Source: Nicotiana tabacum (taxonomy: Eukaryota > Streptophyta > Magnoliopsida > Solanales > Solanaceae). From it: a stretch of 64,000 nt of DNA. Location of the stretch: contig NC_134089.1 in assembly GCF_000715075.1 (NCBI RefSeq), positions 66,880,697-66,944,696 of the forward strand. Direction: 5' to 3'. The notes under the pieces were generated by a model, which saw only the letters and a program-made list of their open reading frames with translations, had not been told where the DNA came from and ran no database searches. How positions within the stretch are numbered: the stretch's first letter is position 1; the number at the start of each line of letters is the position of its first letter. Shown piece after piece: positions 36,260 through 47,098 of this stretch. A program made the translations under genes and the position numbers.

Positions 36260-38152
36260 ATGGCGGACAACAACAAAATTGGGTTGGTTGATACCGGTGC
36301 CCGAAAGCAGTTGGTTGAAAGGGACAATGGTTTGGCTGATGAGGTAAGGATGTTAAGACATCACATGACGGACATGTATCATGCTTGGATGACTGTGAAG
36401 GCACTACCCCCGCCACCTCCTAGCTTCCTAAATGTTACCCTTATCCAAACACTGGACATAGTGCCAGATGATCCCCCATACTCTCCAGATCCACCCCTTT
36501 ATCATGGCTTTCCCAACCACCCTAATAGCTCCATCACTCATCTTCCAATTACCTTTTCCAAAAATTGCCCTCCTGTCTTATCCACCATCCCCAACAATGA
36601 ACACCCACTCAAAGCTCATGATGCCCAATATTACCCCTCAGAGGTTGCCCACAAGGTTCCCAACTCATACAAGCAGGGAACGCAGGATAAGCCTCATATT
36701 GAAAATGAAAAGTTCACAGGAAGAAAAGGGCCAGATGGGATGCCTAGGAGGCTGAAAGGCATAGAACAGTCCTTAAAGAACAAGCAAGGAATGGGAGACA
36801 AGGGTAGCATGTCTTACAAAGAATTGTCTATGTCCCCCGACGTTCATTTGCCTGCGGGGTTTAAAGTGCCAAAGTTTAACTTGTATGATGGGCGTGGAGA
36901 TCTGATAGCCCATTTGAGGGATTATTGCAGTGAAATGAGAAGTGTTGGCGAGAAAGATGATTTGTTGATGGCGTATTTCAGTGAGAGCCTAATTCGGGCA
37001 GCTTTGGAATGGCATAATCGTCAAGATGTTGGTAAGTGGCATACATTGGGTGACATGGCTCAAGATTTTGTTCATTTCTTTCAATACAGATCAGGTGTTA
37101 CCCCAAACCGCTCCTCCCTATCTAAAATGGAAAAGAAGCCAGAGGAAAGCTTTAGGGAGTTTGGGCTCAGATTGAGGGAGCAAGTTGCTCGAGTCAATAC
37201 CCCGATTGGTGAAAAAGAAATGGTTGAGCTTTTCCTACAATCCCAGGGGCCCACCTACTTCAGTCATTTAATCTCGGCCTTGGGAAAGACTTTCAATGAT
37301 GTGTTAAAAATAGGGGAGCTAGTAGAAGAGGGAATCAACTCAGGCAAAATCATGAGTTGTTCGAAAGACATTCAGAACATCCCAGCAAGCTTGGGTGGAA
37401 GAAAGAGAAACAGAAAAGATGATCCGATGGGCCTTCCTGCTCAACACTCCCAGCCTCGACATCGTCCCCGTGGATATCCTTGTGCACCAGATGACCCTCC
37501 CCAATGCTACTTCTCTCCACAGAACTCCCAAAGTCGTACATCACTCTCCCAGTACCCAGCTCAACAAAATGCCTATCCACCCCTACGAGCCTACGAAACC
37601 CTCCTAGATCAGATTTCCGGCCCAATCAAGCATTTAAGAATGAGATGTTGCGGAAGAAGAAAACCTTCACTCCATGGGGAGAGTCATATGCCAGTCTGTT
37701 CCAGAGGCTAAGGAAATTGGACATGTTGAAGCCAATCCAGATAAAAAATGTCAAACCCTCTTCCAAAGAAGTTTGATTTTTCTCAAAGGTGCGCATATTG
37801 CTCAGATGCCCCGGGGCATGAAATAAAGAAGTGTTGGAATCTGAATAACGCGATTCAGAAGCTTATTGATGCAGACGACATTATCGTGCAAAATCCAGAT
37901 GCAGTAGACATTAGCCAAAGTCCGTCACCTGTGCATAATGAGACGCATATAGTGGGTATGTTTTATTTTGAAAAGGAATGTGAGAATTCTTCTGGGATCC
38001 TTGGAGGTCCACATGCTATGAAGCTTTCAGCGCTATCAGAGGTTGATCCTAAGAACGAGCAGGCAAAGGGAACCCAAAGGCAATCTGTTAAGAACAATGT
38101 GATGGAGACTTGTGAAAGTCCTAGTATTGTTGATGCAGAAGTCAGTGGCTAA
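36260..38152 (+). pseudogene. Ogre-like gag with zinc knuckle, frameshifted
   Basis: ATG at 36260 (MADNNKIGLVDTG) opens 483 codons. They contain a proline-rich linker, then the gag core with PAGFKVPKFNLYDGRGD and HLRDYCSEM (about residues 200-240), and SRRN-less FREFGLRLREQVARV near residue 300. After about 37430 the family sequence jumps to another frame (YASLFQRLRKLDML at about 37690-37735) and again to 37748-38152. There a zinc knuckle CAYCSDAPGHEIKKCW is followed by NAIQKLIDADDIIVQNPD, as in Ogre Gag. Two frameshifts therefore split it. The protease expected next is absent, and the frame ends at TAA 38150-38152. Gag would form particles. Confidence 0.8.
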
Positions 38153-39547
38153 GATATTGAGTTTGATGATTGGAAAGACACTCTTTTCTTGGTTAGCCAG
38201 GGAGGAGTTTTGGTGGTTTATTTTGTTGTCATTTCTGCTGTCCGGGTTATATCAGGGTTGTAATCCAGATATTGTCTTGTGACTCAAACCCTTCTATCCT
38301 TTTATTTTGCCTAGTTCATTTAGTCATAGTAGCCCGTTTAGTGTTGTCTAGGTTTGTAACCCCAGTTTAGTTTGTTTGTTTTGTTGTCCAAACCCTTTCA
38401 CTATCTGTCTAATGCAAGTTTCTGTTTTCTGTTATTTCTAGTCATTTTTGTTTAGTTCTCTTTTCTTTTTATAGTCCTTTTCCTGTTGACTCTAGTGACG
38501 TGACATGCACGCATAATTCTCAGCCTGGTTTTAAAAGTCAGTTTAATCATGAAGCAATGAAACAATGTTGAAGATGTAGGGACATTTGAGGGAAATAAGT
38601 AAAGGAATTTTGAGATCACTTTAAGCCCGAATTGTGTGAAATTAGGGTAGATAGAACATAAAGAAACCCTATCGAAATGCATCATGCCGCATCGGATTGA
38701 AGCTAAAGGCAAGTTTGCCCAAATTAACATGAGCCGTTCGTGGTAATGAGAGTGAGAGTGTTGTCCAATGGTGCTTTGTACTTAACAGATATAGAAGGCA
38801 AATGTGTGGATATGGCTATCAATTCTGATGTAGTCAAAAGATATTATGTGTGATTTCTTTGGTTTGTTTAATTGTGCCGTTTGCATCTGGCATGCTTTGA
38901 AGATTGGAATGACGAAGACATTTTGTTTTGCTACCTAAACACTTTATCATTTGTTACACCCTTTGAGTCTTATTTACTTCCTTTCGTATCCCTCTTTTGG
39001 AATCAGTAGCAAAGATCAGAAACGCAAGCGCGAAAGATAAGTAAAGAAAAAGAGAGAAAAGAAAAGATGAAAATTGGGGGGAAAAAAAGAAGAAAAAAGA
39101 GGAAAAAGAAGAAAGAAAAAACAACAAAACAACAACAAAAAGAAAAAGGAAGAAAGAAAAGAAAAGAAAAGAAAAGAGAAGGAGAAAAGAAAAATCACAA
39201 CAACAGAGCAATTCCTATGACATGAACTACGTTCGACCTGATTCTTTTTAAGGATACGTAGGCAGCCTCACGGTTCGGTCCCATTAAAATAAAAATTCAA
39301 AAGTCCCCAAGCAAGAAACTGGGGCAGAAGTTGTGGTTGTTGTAAGAAATCTGATTCTGAAAGTTGTAATTTTGAACCCATGTGAATTGTTTTGAGCCTT
39401 TGATATCCTTTATTTTTAACCGTATACAAAAGCCCACATTACGATCCAAAGAAAAACCTTTTGATCAGTCTTCGAGAGATGCCGAGTCAAGCAAGGAGAG
39501 ATAATTCATATCAAGGGCAACACTCTGGTCCAAGCAGAAAAATAATG

Positions 39548-39730
39548 AAAATGAGAGAGTCTTATTGGTGAAAACCCTCACAGGCACTGTAAGACGATGG
39601 AAGCTGAGAGAAATCAAAAATGAGAGAGTCTTATTGGTGAAAACCCTCGCGGGCACCATAAGGTGGCGGTAAGTTGAGAGAAAGAACAAAATGAGAGAGG
39701 CTTGATGGTGAAAACCCTTTCGGCACTACA
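39548..39730 (+). repeat. Tandem repeat, ~70-bp unit, three copies
   Basis: Each copy starts ATGAGAGAGTCTTATTGGTG, continues AAAACCCTC and a GGCAC core, and ends with a GAGAGAAA stretch. The third copy is truncated and more diverged. Confidence 0.8.
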
Positions 39731-40439
39731 AGTCGAATAAAGATTGTGAATCAGATTGGATAATCGGAGCATTGAAGCCCAGTTTCACAGTTTAGGGGTA
39801 TAACAGGAGTTGAACATCAGACTTGCTCAACAGAATAGGCCACAGGTGCATGTCATGGTCATTAGAGTTGGTATCCACATCTGATAGGTTTCTACTTTGT
39901 AGTTTTCTTGTTAAGAATCATCTCTTTCCTTTGTCCTTTACTCTGTTCCTTTTGTCTTGTTTACTTCCTCTTCCTAAGTCTGTTTGGTCAAAATAAGTGA
40001 GAAATGACTTCAAAATTTGCCACCAGCTTTCCAATTGCACAAAACGGGATCTGGCCAGCACATCAAAGTGGCATAAGTTAGGAAAGAACAACATGCGCAC
40101 TGAGTTAGTAATAATCAACATGCTTTGGGATTCATGTGAGACACAAAGGTTTGGTAAATGTTAGTTCATGAGCAATGCAACAGATTGAGGGTATTGGGTT
40201 TGAACGGAGAAGAGGTATTTTATGTGATAAGGATGACAGAGAAAGTGGTTAGCAAGGTCTTCGAGTGGAAGTCAAAGTTATCATGGGAAGTGGAGGAGCA
40301 ATCGCCCTCAAAGTCAGGGCCACAAACCAACCACCGTATTTTAAATTGACAAGATTTTTCTTTGATTGAAACAGGGGCAGAAAATTTCGTTTGTTTCGGA
40401 GAAACCCTCCGTAAGGAAAAACAAGCACCAGACAGGTTT

Positions 40440-40760
40440 GACCATAAATTTTCGGGTCCCTTCTGGAAAATGAGACCTAGTTTAAAATTCAAAACAATCA
40501 TGAGTAGCATAATCTAGCATAAATGTACCCCAAAGAAATATAAGTTGGCTTCAAAGTTTGCATGTTTAAGATAGGATTCAATTAGGAGTTTTCAGGACCC
40601 TCTTGGATAATGAGATGTAGTTTTAAAACTTGCTTGGATAACAAGATTTAGCATAAGACATACCTTTAGAAGACATAATTTAGCTTTAAAATTGTCATTT
40701 AAATATGAGTTGTCAGGACCCTCCTGGATAACAGGATCTAGCTTTCAAATTCTTGATAAT
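40440..40760 (+). repeat. Diverged repeats with CAGGACCCTCCTGGATAAC core
   Basis: Three blocks share a core like CAGGACCCTCCTGGATAAC followed by A/G-GGATCTAGCTTTAAAA. They start near 40452, 40593 and 40710. They look like older relatives of the adjacent 47-bp array. Confidence 0.55.
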
Positions 40761-40854
40761 GTTTGGTAACATGATTCAGTTTAACACTCACAGATGTGCC
40801 CAACTACCAAACTGGGGCAGAAAATTTTCTTTGTTTTGTCTATTTTTGTTGAAA

Positions 40855-41490
40855 TTAGGCACCCACTTGGAGAACAGGGAGAAGCAGTTCGAGTTTAGCA
40901 ATCAGGCGCCCACCTGGATAGCAAGGGAATACAATTCAAGTTCAGCAATCAGGAGCCCACCTGGAGAGCACGGGAATACAATTCAAGTTCAGCAGTAAGG
41001 CGCCCACTTGGAGAGCACGAGAATACAATTCAAGTTTAGCAGTCAGGCGCCCACCTGGAGAGCACGGGAATACAATTCAAGTTCAACAATAAGGTGCCCA
41101 CCTGGAGAGCATGGGAATACAGTTCAAGTTCAGCAGTCAGGCGCCCACCTGGAGAGCACGAGAATATAGTTCAAGTTCAGCAGTCAGGCGCCCACCTGGA
41201 GATCACGGGAATACGATTCAAGTTCAACAGTCAGGCGCCCACCTAGAGAGCACGGTAATACGGTTCAAGTTCAGCAGTCAGGCACCCACATGGAGAGCAT
41301 GAGAATATGGTTCGAGTTCAGCAGTCAGGCGCCCACCTAGAGAGCACGGGAATACAGTTCAAGTTCAGCAGTCAGGCATCCACCTGGAGAAAGGGAAAGC
41401 ATCTTAGAGTACAATTCGAGTTCAGCAATCAGGTGTCCACCTGGAGAAAAGGGAAAACATCTCAGATTACAATTCAAGTCGGCAACAAAG
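40855..41490 (+). repeat. Minisatellite, 47-bp unit, about 13 copies
   Basis: The unit begins CAGGCGCCCACCTGGAGAGC and ends TTCAAGTTCAGCAGT. About eleven units keep exactly 47 bp; the last two are longer and diverged (AGAAAGGGAAAGCATC insert). Copies differ by one to five bases. The three small ORFs across it exist only because the unit lacks stops. Confidence 0.92.
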
Positions 41491-41861
41491 GGATTTCGCT
41501 GGGAGAATACAAGTTAACAAGATAACAAGAACCACAAGAGCAAGTTTGAAGATATAGATAGGATTTTTGTAATACATAGATCATAGTCTAGTCTAGCTTC
41601 TTTTTATTTTGACATGGTGTAATAAGGAGTTCAGTAAGCAGCAGCAGCAACAGTAGAATCACAGCTTCATGGTAGTCTCAGCTACCAAAACTTCCTAAAC
41701 TACACTAACCTGATTCCTTTATAACCAAGGATATGTAGGCAACCTCGGAAGCAGGGTGCGGTCAAATTTTTCAAAAATGCTTCCCACGGAGTATTCAACA
41801 GGCAAAAATCGCTCGTATACGCTCACTTTATCTTTGCACGAAAACTCTTCATGTTTCCGAG

Positions 41862-41875
41862 CAAAGAGGGGCAGC
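41862..41875 (+). other. Polypurine tract of the Ogre-like element
   Basis: AAAGAGGGGCAGC lies directly before TGTGAGC, the first bases of the 3' LTR; a standard plus-strand primer position. Confidence 0.8.
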
Positions 41876-44800
41876 TGTGAGCACATGATTTTGCCCTATA
41901 TGAATTACTTCCACAAATTCAAAACAAAAATAATTTTTCCATTTTTGTAATTTTGTGGATTTTTGTGGCATTTTCTGTTATTGTTTGCATATTGTCTGTG
42001 CATGTTTGTCTTATTTAATTAATGAAAAATACACAAAAATATGTTGCATTTGCATTTAGGATTTAACTTTACATTTTTAGGAATTAATTAGTAATTAAAT
42101 TGCTTTATGAAAGGAAAATCACAAAAAGAGTTTAATTTGCGTTTTTTAATTTTAATTTTGATTTCGAGTAGTTTTCTCTTAATTTGCTTGTTTAATTAAT
42201 GGTGATAATTAGTATTTAGGTTTAATTAGTGTTTTTGATAGGTTAATTAGGTTTTAGGATTTGATTTAGATTTTAATTTAATTTTGGAAAAAAGAAGAAG
42301 AAAAGAATTTTTGGAAAATTGATTTGAAATAAGGAAAAGGAAATGAAGAAATAGCAATTTGGGCTGCTTTAAGTTAATTTACCTAGGCCCAATGATTCCC
42401 CTCCAAAACCCGGCCAACCCAACCCGTATTCCACCCTGACCCGGTCCGTTCCCCCACTAAACAAAACGACCCAGTTTAGATAGCCTAATCAGATCTCAAC
42501 CGTCTATGATATCTGATCTAACAAACGGGAACTGTGGGAACTGGGGGGGGTTTAATATATAAGTGTCTGAAATGTGACCTCCCCTATCAAACTCGTCTCC
42601 TTCACCCCTCAGAGACTTAAAACCCTAATAGCTAGCCGCCCTGAAATCCCACCACCATCCGGTGACGGCGCCACCCCCGTTCACCACCAAATTAATACCC
42701 TAGGACCTCTTCCCTCCCCTCATCCGAATACCAACTCCACTTCCCTCGAATCACTCCAGAATCCCTCAAATTTTAGATCGAATGGATGAACCCTAATTCC
42801 CAAATAGTTCCTAATTCGAGTTTGTTTGAAGATTTGGGCCTATTTTGATGTTATTCGTGTGTTCTTATTAAAAACACACAATTAATATCATAGTTGGCCA
42901 GAAAATACGAGAAATTGAGGATTCAGACTCCTTTCCTTATTTGCTTGAGTTTCAGTAGGTATTTTCTTTTCTTCTTTTCGGTTTAATCTAGCTTTCATTT
43001 TTCTTTTTCTATTTCTCTGCATCTGTTTCTTCTCCTGGATTTCTTTTTTATTTTTTAGTTTTCCAGAATTTTTGTATTTGTTTTTTGTTCATGCATGATT
43101 AATCCTACATTTTTTTAGTATCATTAGCCTGTTAATTAACTGAGTTTACCAATTTAGTTAGTTCTAGTTAATAAACTGTTTAGCTTAGATTTTAATGGCG
43201 CCATGTTTGCATGCTTCTGGTACTCCAGACTTTAATTGGGCCAATTGTTTATTTGGGTTTTAGGATCTCTGACCCATTTAGAAGAGAAGGGTAGCCTGTT
43301 CACCTAGTTAACTCACTGGGTCTTGAAGGGTAATTAACAGGGGTATGGGGGTAATTAGGTAGGGGAATCTATTTGTAACTGCTTAGGAAGCTTCTAGGAA
43401 GATGGGGAGGGGACTGTCTTGCAAAACTGAAAATTGGACTAAGGGTAGTTAAGCTAAAATAAAAATTGGAGGAGGGTAGAAAACCAAATCTAATTTCCCT
43501 AGTGCTGCCTTATTCCCTTGCCTATAAAGGCACATTTTCTTGCTATTCAAGAGGGGTGAAGATATAAAAATTTAGAAAATCCAAAAACGGCTAAAAAAAT
43601 TCATAAAATCTACTGTTCCATTGGTCTTTGATCTCATTCTGCAAATTTTTCTTTTTCTGAAGTTGTCTATGATTCACCTGGGGTAAAAAATGGCTTAGTT
43701 TGGTTTTTCAAATACCGATTTTGAGCTGAATTTGGTGTTTGGAGTCTTGTTTCAATTCGAGTTTGGGGAAGATAAAAATTCTAGAAATCAAACGGCTAAA
43801 AAAAATACTGTTCTATTGCTTTCTTCTACAATTTTGAAGATTTTCAATCTATGAAGAACTCCTCTTTTACCTGGGTGAAAAAATGGTTTACAAAGTGAAG
43901 TTGGTCGAATTTTTAGAGGCTACTTGATTGAGTCTTACTGCTAATTGTTGCTGTTGTATCTACTAGATTGGTTTGGTTTTAAAATCATTCTCAAGGTCAT
44001 TTATTCCTCTTTGCTGTAACATGTACATTCTCGAATCCTTGCAATGGAAATATAAATGTTGAATTAAAGATAGTGTTTCAATGTCCAATTTTAGCTCACT
44101 TTCCAAAGTTTGATCTTAGAATTCTTGTTAGATGTCTGCAATTTTAATTGAATTTGGTGTTGTCATGTAGTAGCTTGTAACTATAAAGTTTGGACTTTTA
44201 TTTTTTTAGTAGCTTTATATATATTGGAATGAATTTTCAGCTTTGTAGTGAGGGTCCGATGGCATGATATAACCGTGTTTGACAATAGCTTCATGTCTAA
44301 ATTGCTCTTAAGGATGCTAAAATGATATTGTTTGGTGCGATTTGGGAAGTGGTGCAGAAAGTAGGATGTTTAGATAATTGATTTAAGTATGAATGTTTGA
44401 AAGCAAGCATGATTATTTGATTAGTGTTTCGGTGACTACAAATTTATAGTGTTGCAATGGTTATCATTTGGATGTGTTTGACTTAAAACGGTTTGGCTGG
44501 AGGGTCATTCTAATTCTATAAGGCATACTGTCAATTTTAAGAGGGGTTCATGAATTTCTTCAACCTTTTGTCTTGTTTGTGAGATTTTAATCAATCATAT
44601 GGCAGCATTAGTTTTTGGTTTGCAAATACGAAATCCCCCCTCTTTTGTTTGCATTCTCATTTCCATGCCTACATCAGTTTTGTTTGCTTCTTTGGTTAAT
44701 GTTTTCCTCCTCGTTGTACTCTTCTAATCAGTAATGTTATCCTGTTGTCATCACATTTTGAATTCGATTTGCTTTTTGTTATTCTATGGGTTCGATACAC

Positions 44801-45784
44801 GACCCATTTGATATTTGACTTGAGCTTGCCTCATGAGAGCTGGGCTCTCCGATTGGGCTCAAATGAAATTTGTTGCGGAGCCCAGCACTCTGTGCCATGG
44901 TGATTCCATTGAGCCATTGGGCCTCGTTTCAGGTCAAGTCAATCTGGAATTGGTATAGAATGGACCTCACTTTAGTCTTAATTTTAGACTCCCTTTTAAT
45001 TAAAACTATATCTCCTTTGTTTTTTCTAATTAGCAGGTCCTTGTAGTTAATTGAGGTGTGCCATTCCAAACAAATAATTTATGGCCCTCTGAACTTTAGT
45101 TTGAATTCCTTTTTAAGAATTGGAATTGAGGTGTGCCGCGCCAAATAAAATCTCAAATGCGTGGACTTCATTTAATTATTTCTTTTAAAATCCTTAGAAT
45201 TTGAGGAGTGCCATTTAGCAAATTTTCCCTGGCCCTCGCAAAGTTAAAAACGCGTAGTTGCTTTAGGCGCGTTATTTTAATAATATTACCTTCCTAAACT
45301 CGGGTGCACATTTCATGTGACCCAAATCCAAATCTTAACAACGTCAAATAGAATATGTCTCAGACTGCGGGTGCATTTCATGTGATGCGGTCAAAAGATG
45401 TATTTTGGCTGACGTTGAAATCTTCCTTAAAAATGAATAAAAGCTGTTATAAAGTTAAAATGCACATAGGTTCAAAATGTTCTAAAATCAGATAATAGTC
45501 CAATAATAACAGTTGAGCGACCGTGCTAGAACCACGGAACTCGAGAATGCCTAACACCTTCTCCCGGGTTAACAGAATTCTTTACCCGGATTTCTAGTTC
45601 GCGGACTCTAATATAGAGTTAATCTTTTCCTCAATTTCGGGATTTGAACCGGTGACTTGGGACACCATAAATTTTCCAAGTGGCGACTCTGAATCTTTTA
45701 ATAATATAACCTCGTTTCGATTGTCCTTTAATTGGAAAAACTCTCTTATACCCTTTCGGAGTATAGGAAAAAGGAGGTGTGACA
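41876..45784 (+). repeat. 3' LTR of the Ogre-like element
   Basis: 3909 bp, TGTGAGCAC...GGTGTGACA, partner of 28472-32377 and followed by the target duplication CTTAT. Confidence 0.92.
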
Positions 45785-46330
45785 CTTATTAGAAAGATTC
45801 AGTTCCTCCCTAGCAAGCAGATATTGGAATGGTGTTACGCATGTATTTAGATATCTTCGGGAGAACTTTAGATATGTGATTGTTTTATTCTAAGGAATTC
45901 AAGTCATAAATTATTGGCTATGTCGATGCAGGTTATTGTCTGATCCACCTAAAGTCCGATCTCAAACATGCTATTTGTTCACATAAGGAGGTATAGCTAT
46001 ATCATCACGCTTAATGAAACAAGCAATAACTGCCACATCTTTACATGCTGAGATAATAGCCATTCATGAAGCTAGTCGGGAATGTGTTTGGTTGAGATCA
46101 ATGACTCAACATATTCAGGAAATGTGTGGTTTTCTTATAAAAAAGGTAATCCAACTATACTATATGAAGACAATGCTGCTTGCATACTGAAAAGAGGATA
46201 CATCAAAGGAGACGGAACAAAGCCCACTTCACCAAAGTTCTTTTTCACGCATGATCTTCAACAAAATGTTGAAATTAATGATCAACAAATTCGTTCATGT
46301 TAAAATTTGGCTGATCTGTTCACTAAGACA
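45785..46330 (+). pseudogene. Copia RNase H fragment, right half of split element
   Basis: It continues the Copia sequence broken at 28471 (LL plus ARFSSSP-like, WNG...YLR). Then come the RNase H parts: HAEIIAIHEASRECVWLRS near 46050 and, in another frame, TILYEDNAACI, GTKPTSPKFFFTHDLQ and a final NLADLFTKTLPTSTF-like end near 46340. Frameshifts and a stop break it. Confidence 0.85.
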
Positions 46331-46617
46331 TTACCAACTTCAACATTTTAAAAGTTGAGACAGAATATAGAAATGCGCCATCTTTGAGAAATAAAGTGAT
46401 ATTTTCATGAGGGGGAGTAAGATACGCCTTGTACTCTTTTTCTCTTAGTCTAGGTTTTGCCCCACTAATTTTCCTGGTAAAGTTTTTAACGAGACAACAA
46501 ATAAAGCGTATTACATATATGTGTACTCTTTTTCCTTCACTAAGATTTTTCCCACATGATTTTTTTTTAATAAGGTTTTCACGAGACATATTATCTATTT
46601 TGGACATCCAAGGGGAG
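46331..46617 (+). other. 3' untranslated region and polypurine tract of the Copia fragment
   Basis: Two purine-rich motifs are present, GAGGGGGAGTA near 46410 and AAGGGGAG at 46610-46617; the latter abuts the LTR. No coding sequence is supported. Confidence 0.6.
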
Positions 46618-46944
46618 TGTTGTAAAACCTATAGTAATTGTGGATGTCCACTACTCCCACTACTTTCACCCATGATGTAAATAACCTCCCACTACTCATC
46701 ACTATTATGGTTGTAACTCTCACACCTCCATAACCCCTCTCCATGATGTTCCCCATAATTTCAATTGTTAATGTCATGTTTAAATCAATCCTTTTATAAC
46801 CTTCTATATAATAGTATAAATAGAGGCATGAACTATGACATGGGACACACTTGAGCACTTGAACACTCGATGAAATAAAAAAATTATCTCTTCTTCTCTT
46901 ATTCTATTTATATTCTTATTTTATTCTTATTTTATATTGTTACA
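46618..46944 (+). repeat. 3' LTR of the Copia fragment, next to FHIT
   Basis: It starts TGTTGTAAAACC after the purine tract and ends TATTGTTACA, 327 bp, TG...CA. It holds a TATA box (TATAAATAGAGG, about 46815) pointing toward FHIT. The 5' LTR partner is missing from the window, so the ends rest on the purine tract and the TG/CA rule. Confidence 0.75.
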
Positions 46945-47098
46945 TTGAGCTACATTTCTTAATAAAGATTAAATAATTCCACATTTTATTGTTTTTCATC
47001 TTGTGAATCATATCACCCTGAGAAAAAAATAAGCCATTATTCTCGGGGGACGGTGCTACTGTACTACCTGCTCCAAATTCCAGAATACAAACCTAGAC
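46945..47098 (+). promoter_or_regulatory. Short interval between Copia LTR and FHIT start
   Basis: Only 154 bp separate the LTR end from the FHIT ATG. The interval is AT-rich on the left, and GGGGGACGGTGCTACTGTAC lies near 47046. No TATA box was recognised here, so FHIT transcription may start here or in the LTR. Confidence 0.4.

Larger units (their letters stand above)
38153..41861 (+). other. Long non-coding 3' region of the Ogre-like element
   Basis: About 3.7 kb stand where pol would be expected. No RT, RNase H or integrase motif is found on either strand. It contains a homopurine tract (39027-39195), module copies 3 (39224-39280) and 4 (41698-41763), a ~70-bp triplicate (39548-39730), a loosely repeated segment (40440-40760) and a 47-bp tandem array (40855-41490). 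Confidence 0.7.
28472..45784 (+). mobile_element. Ogre-like LTR retrotransposon, non-autonomous (no pol)
   Basis: The element is 17.3 kb with 3.9-kb LTRs (TGTGAGCA...GTGTGACA). It is flanked by a perfect 5-bp duplication CTTAT at 28467-28471 and 45785-45789, inside the Copia fragment. After the 5' LTR comes a tRNA-Arg-type primer site, then a decayed ORF1, a purine tract, gag with zinc knuckle, about 3.6 kb of non-coding sequence with tandem repeats, a polypurine tract and the 3' LTR. The extra ORF before gag, the huge LTRs and the primer site agree with the Ogre group of Tat elements. No protease, RT, RNase H or integrase is found, so it must depend on a helper for mobility. Confidence 0.88.

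Noticed and set aside
38954..39211. Minus-strand Phe/Leu-rich ORF (like 35780-36076)
   Set aside because: It is the complement of a homopurine tract; the membrane-like composition is an artefact.
40855..41490. CRISPR-like array
   Set aside because: The 47-bp units are directly adjacent without unique spacers, and this is a plant nuclear retroelement.
41111..41525. Small ORFs with repeated peptide across the 47-bp array
   Set aside because: The unit is not a multiple of three and cycles through all frames; no start context or homolog, so a minisatellite and not a repeat protein.
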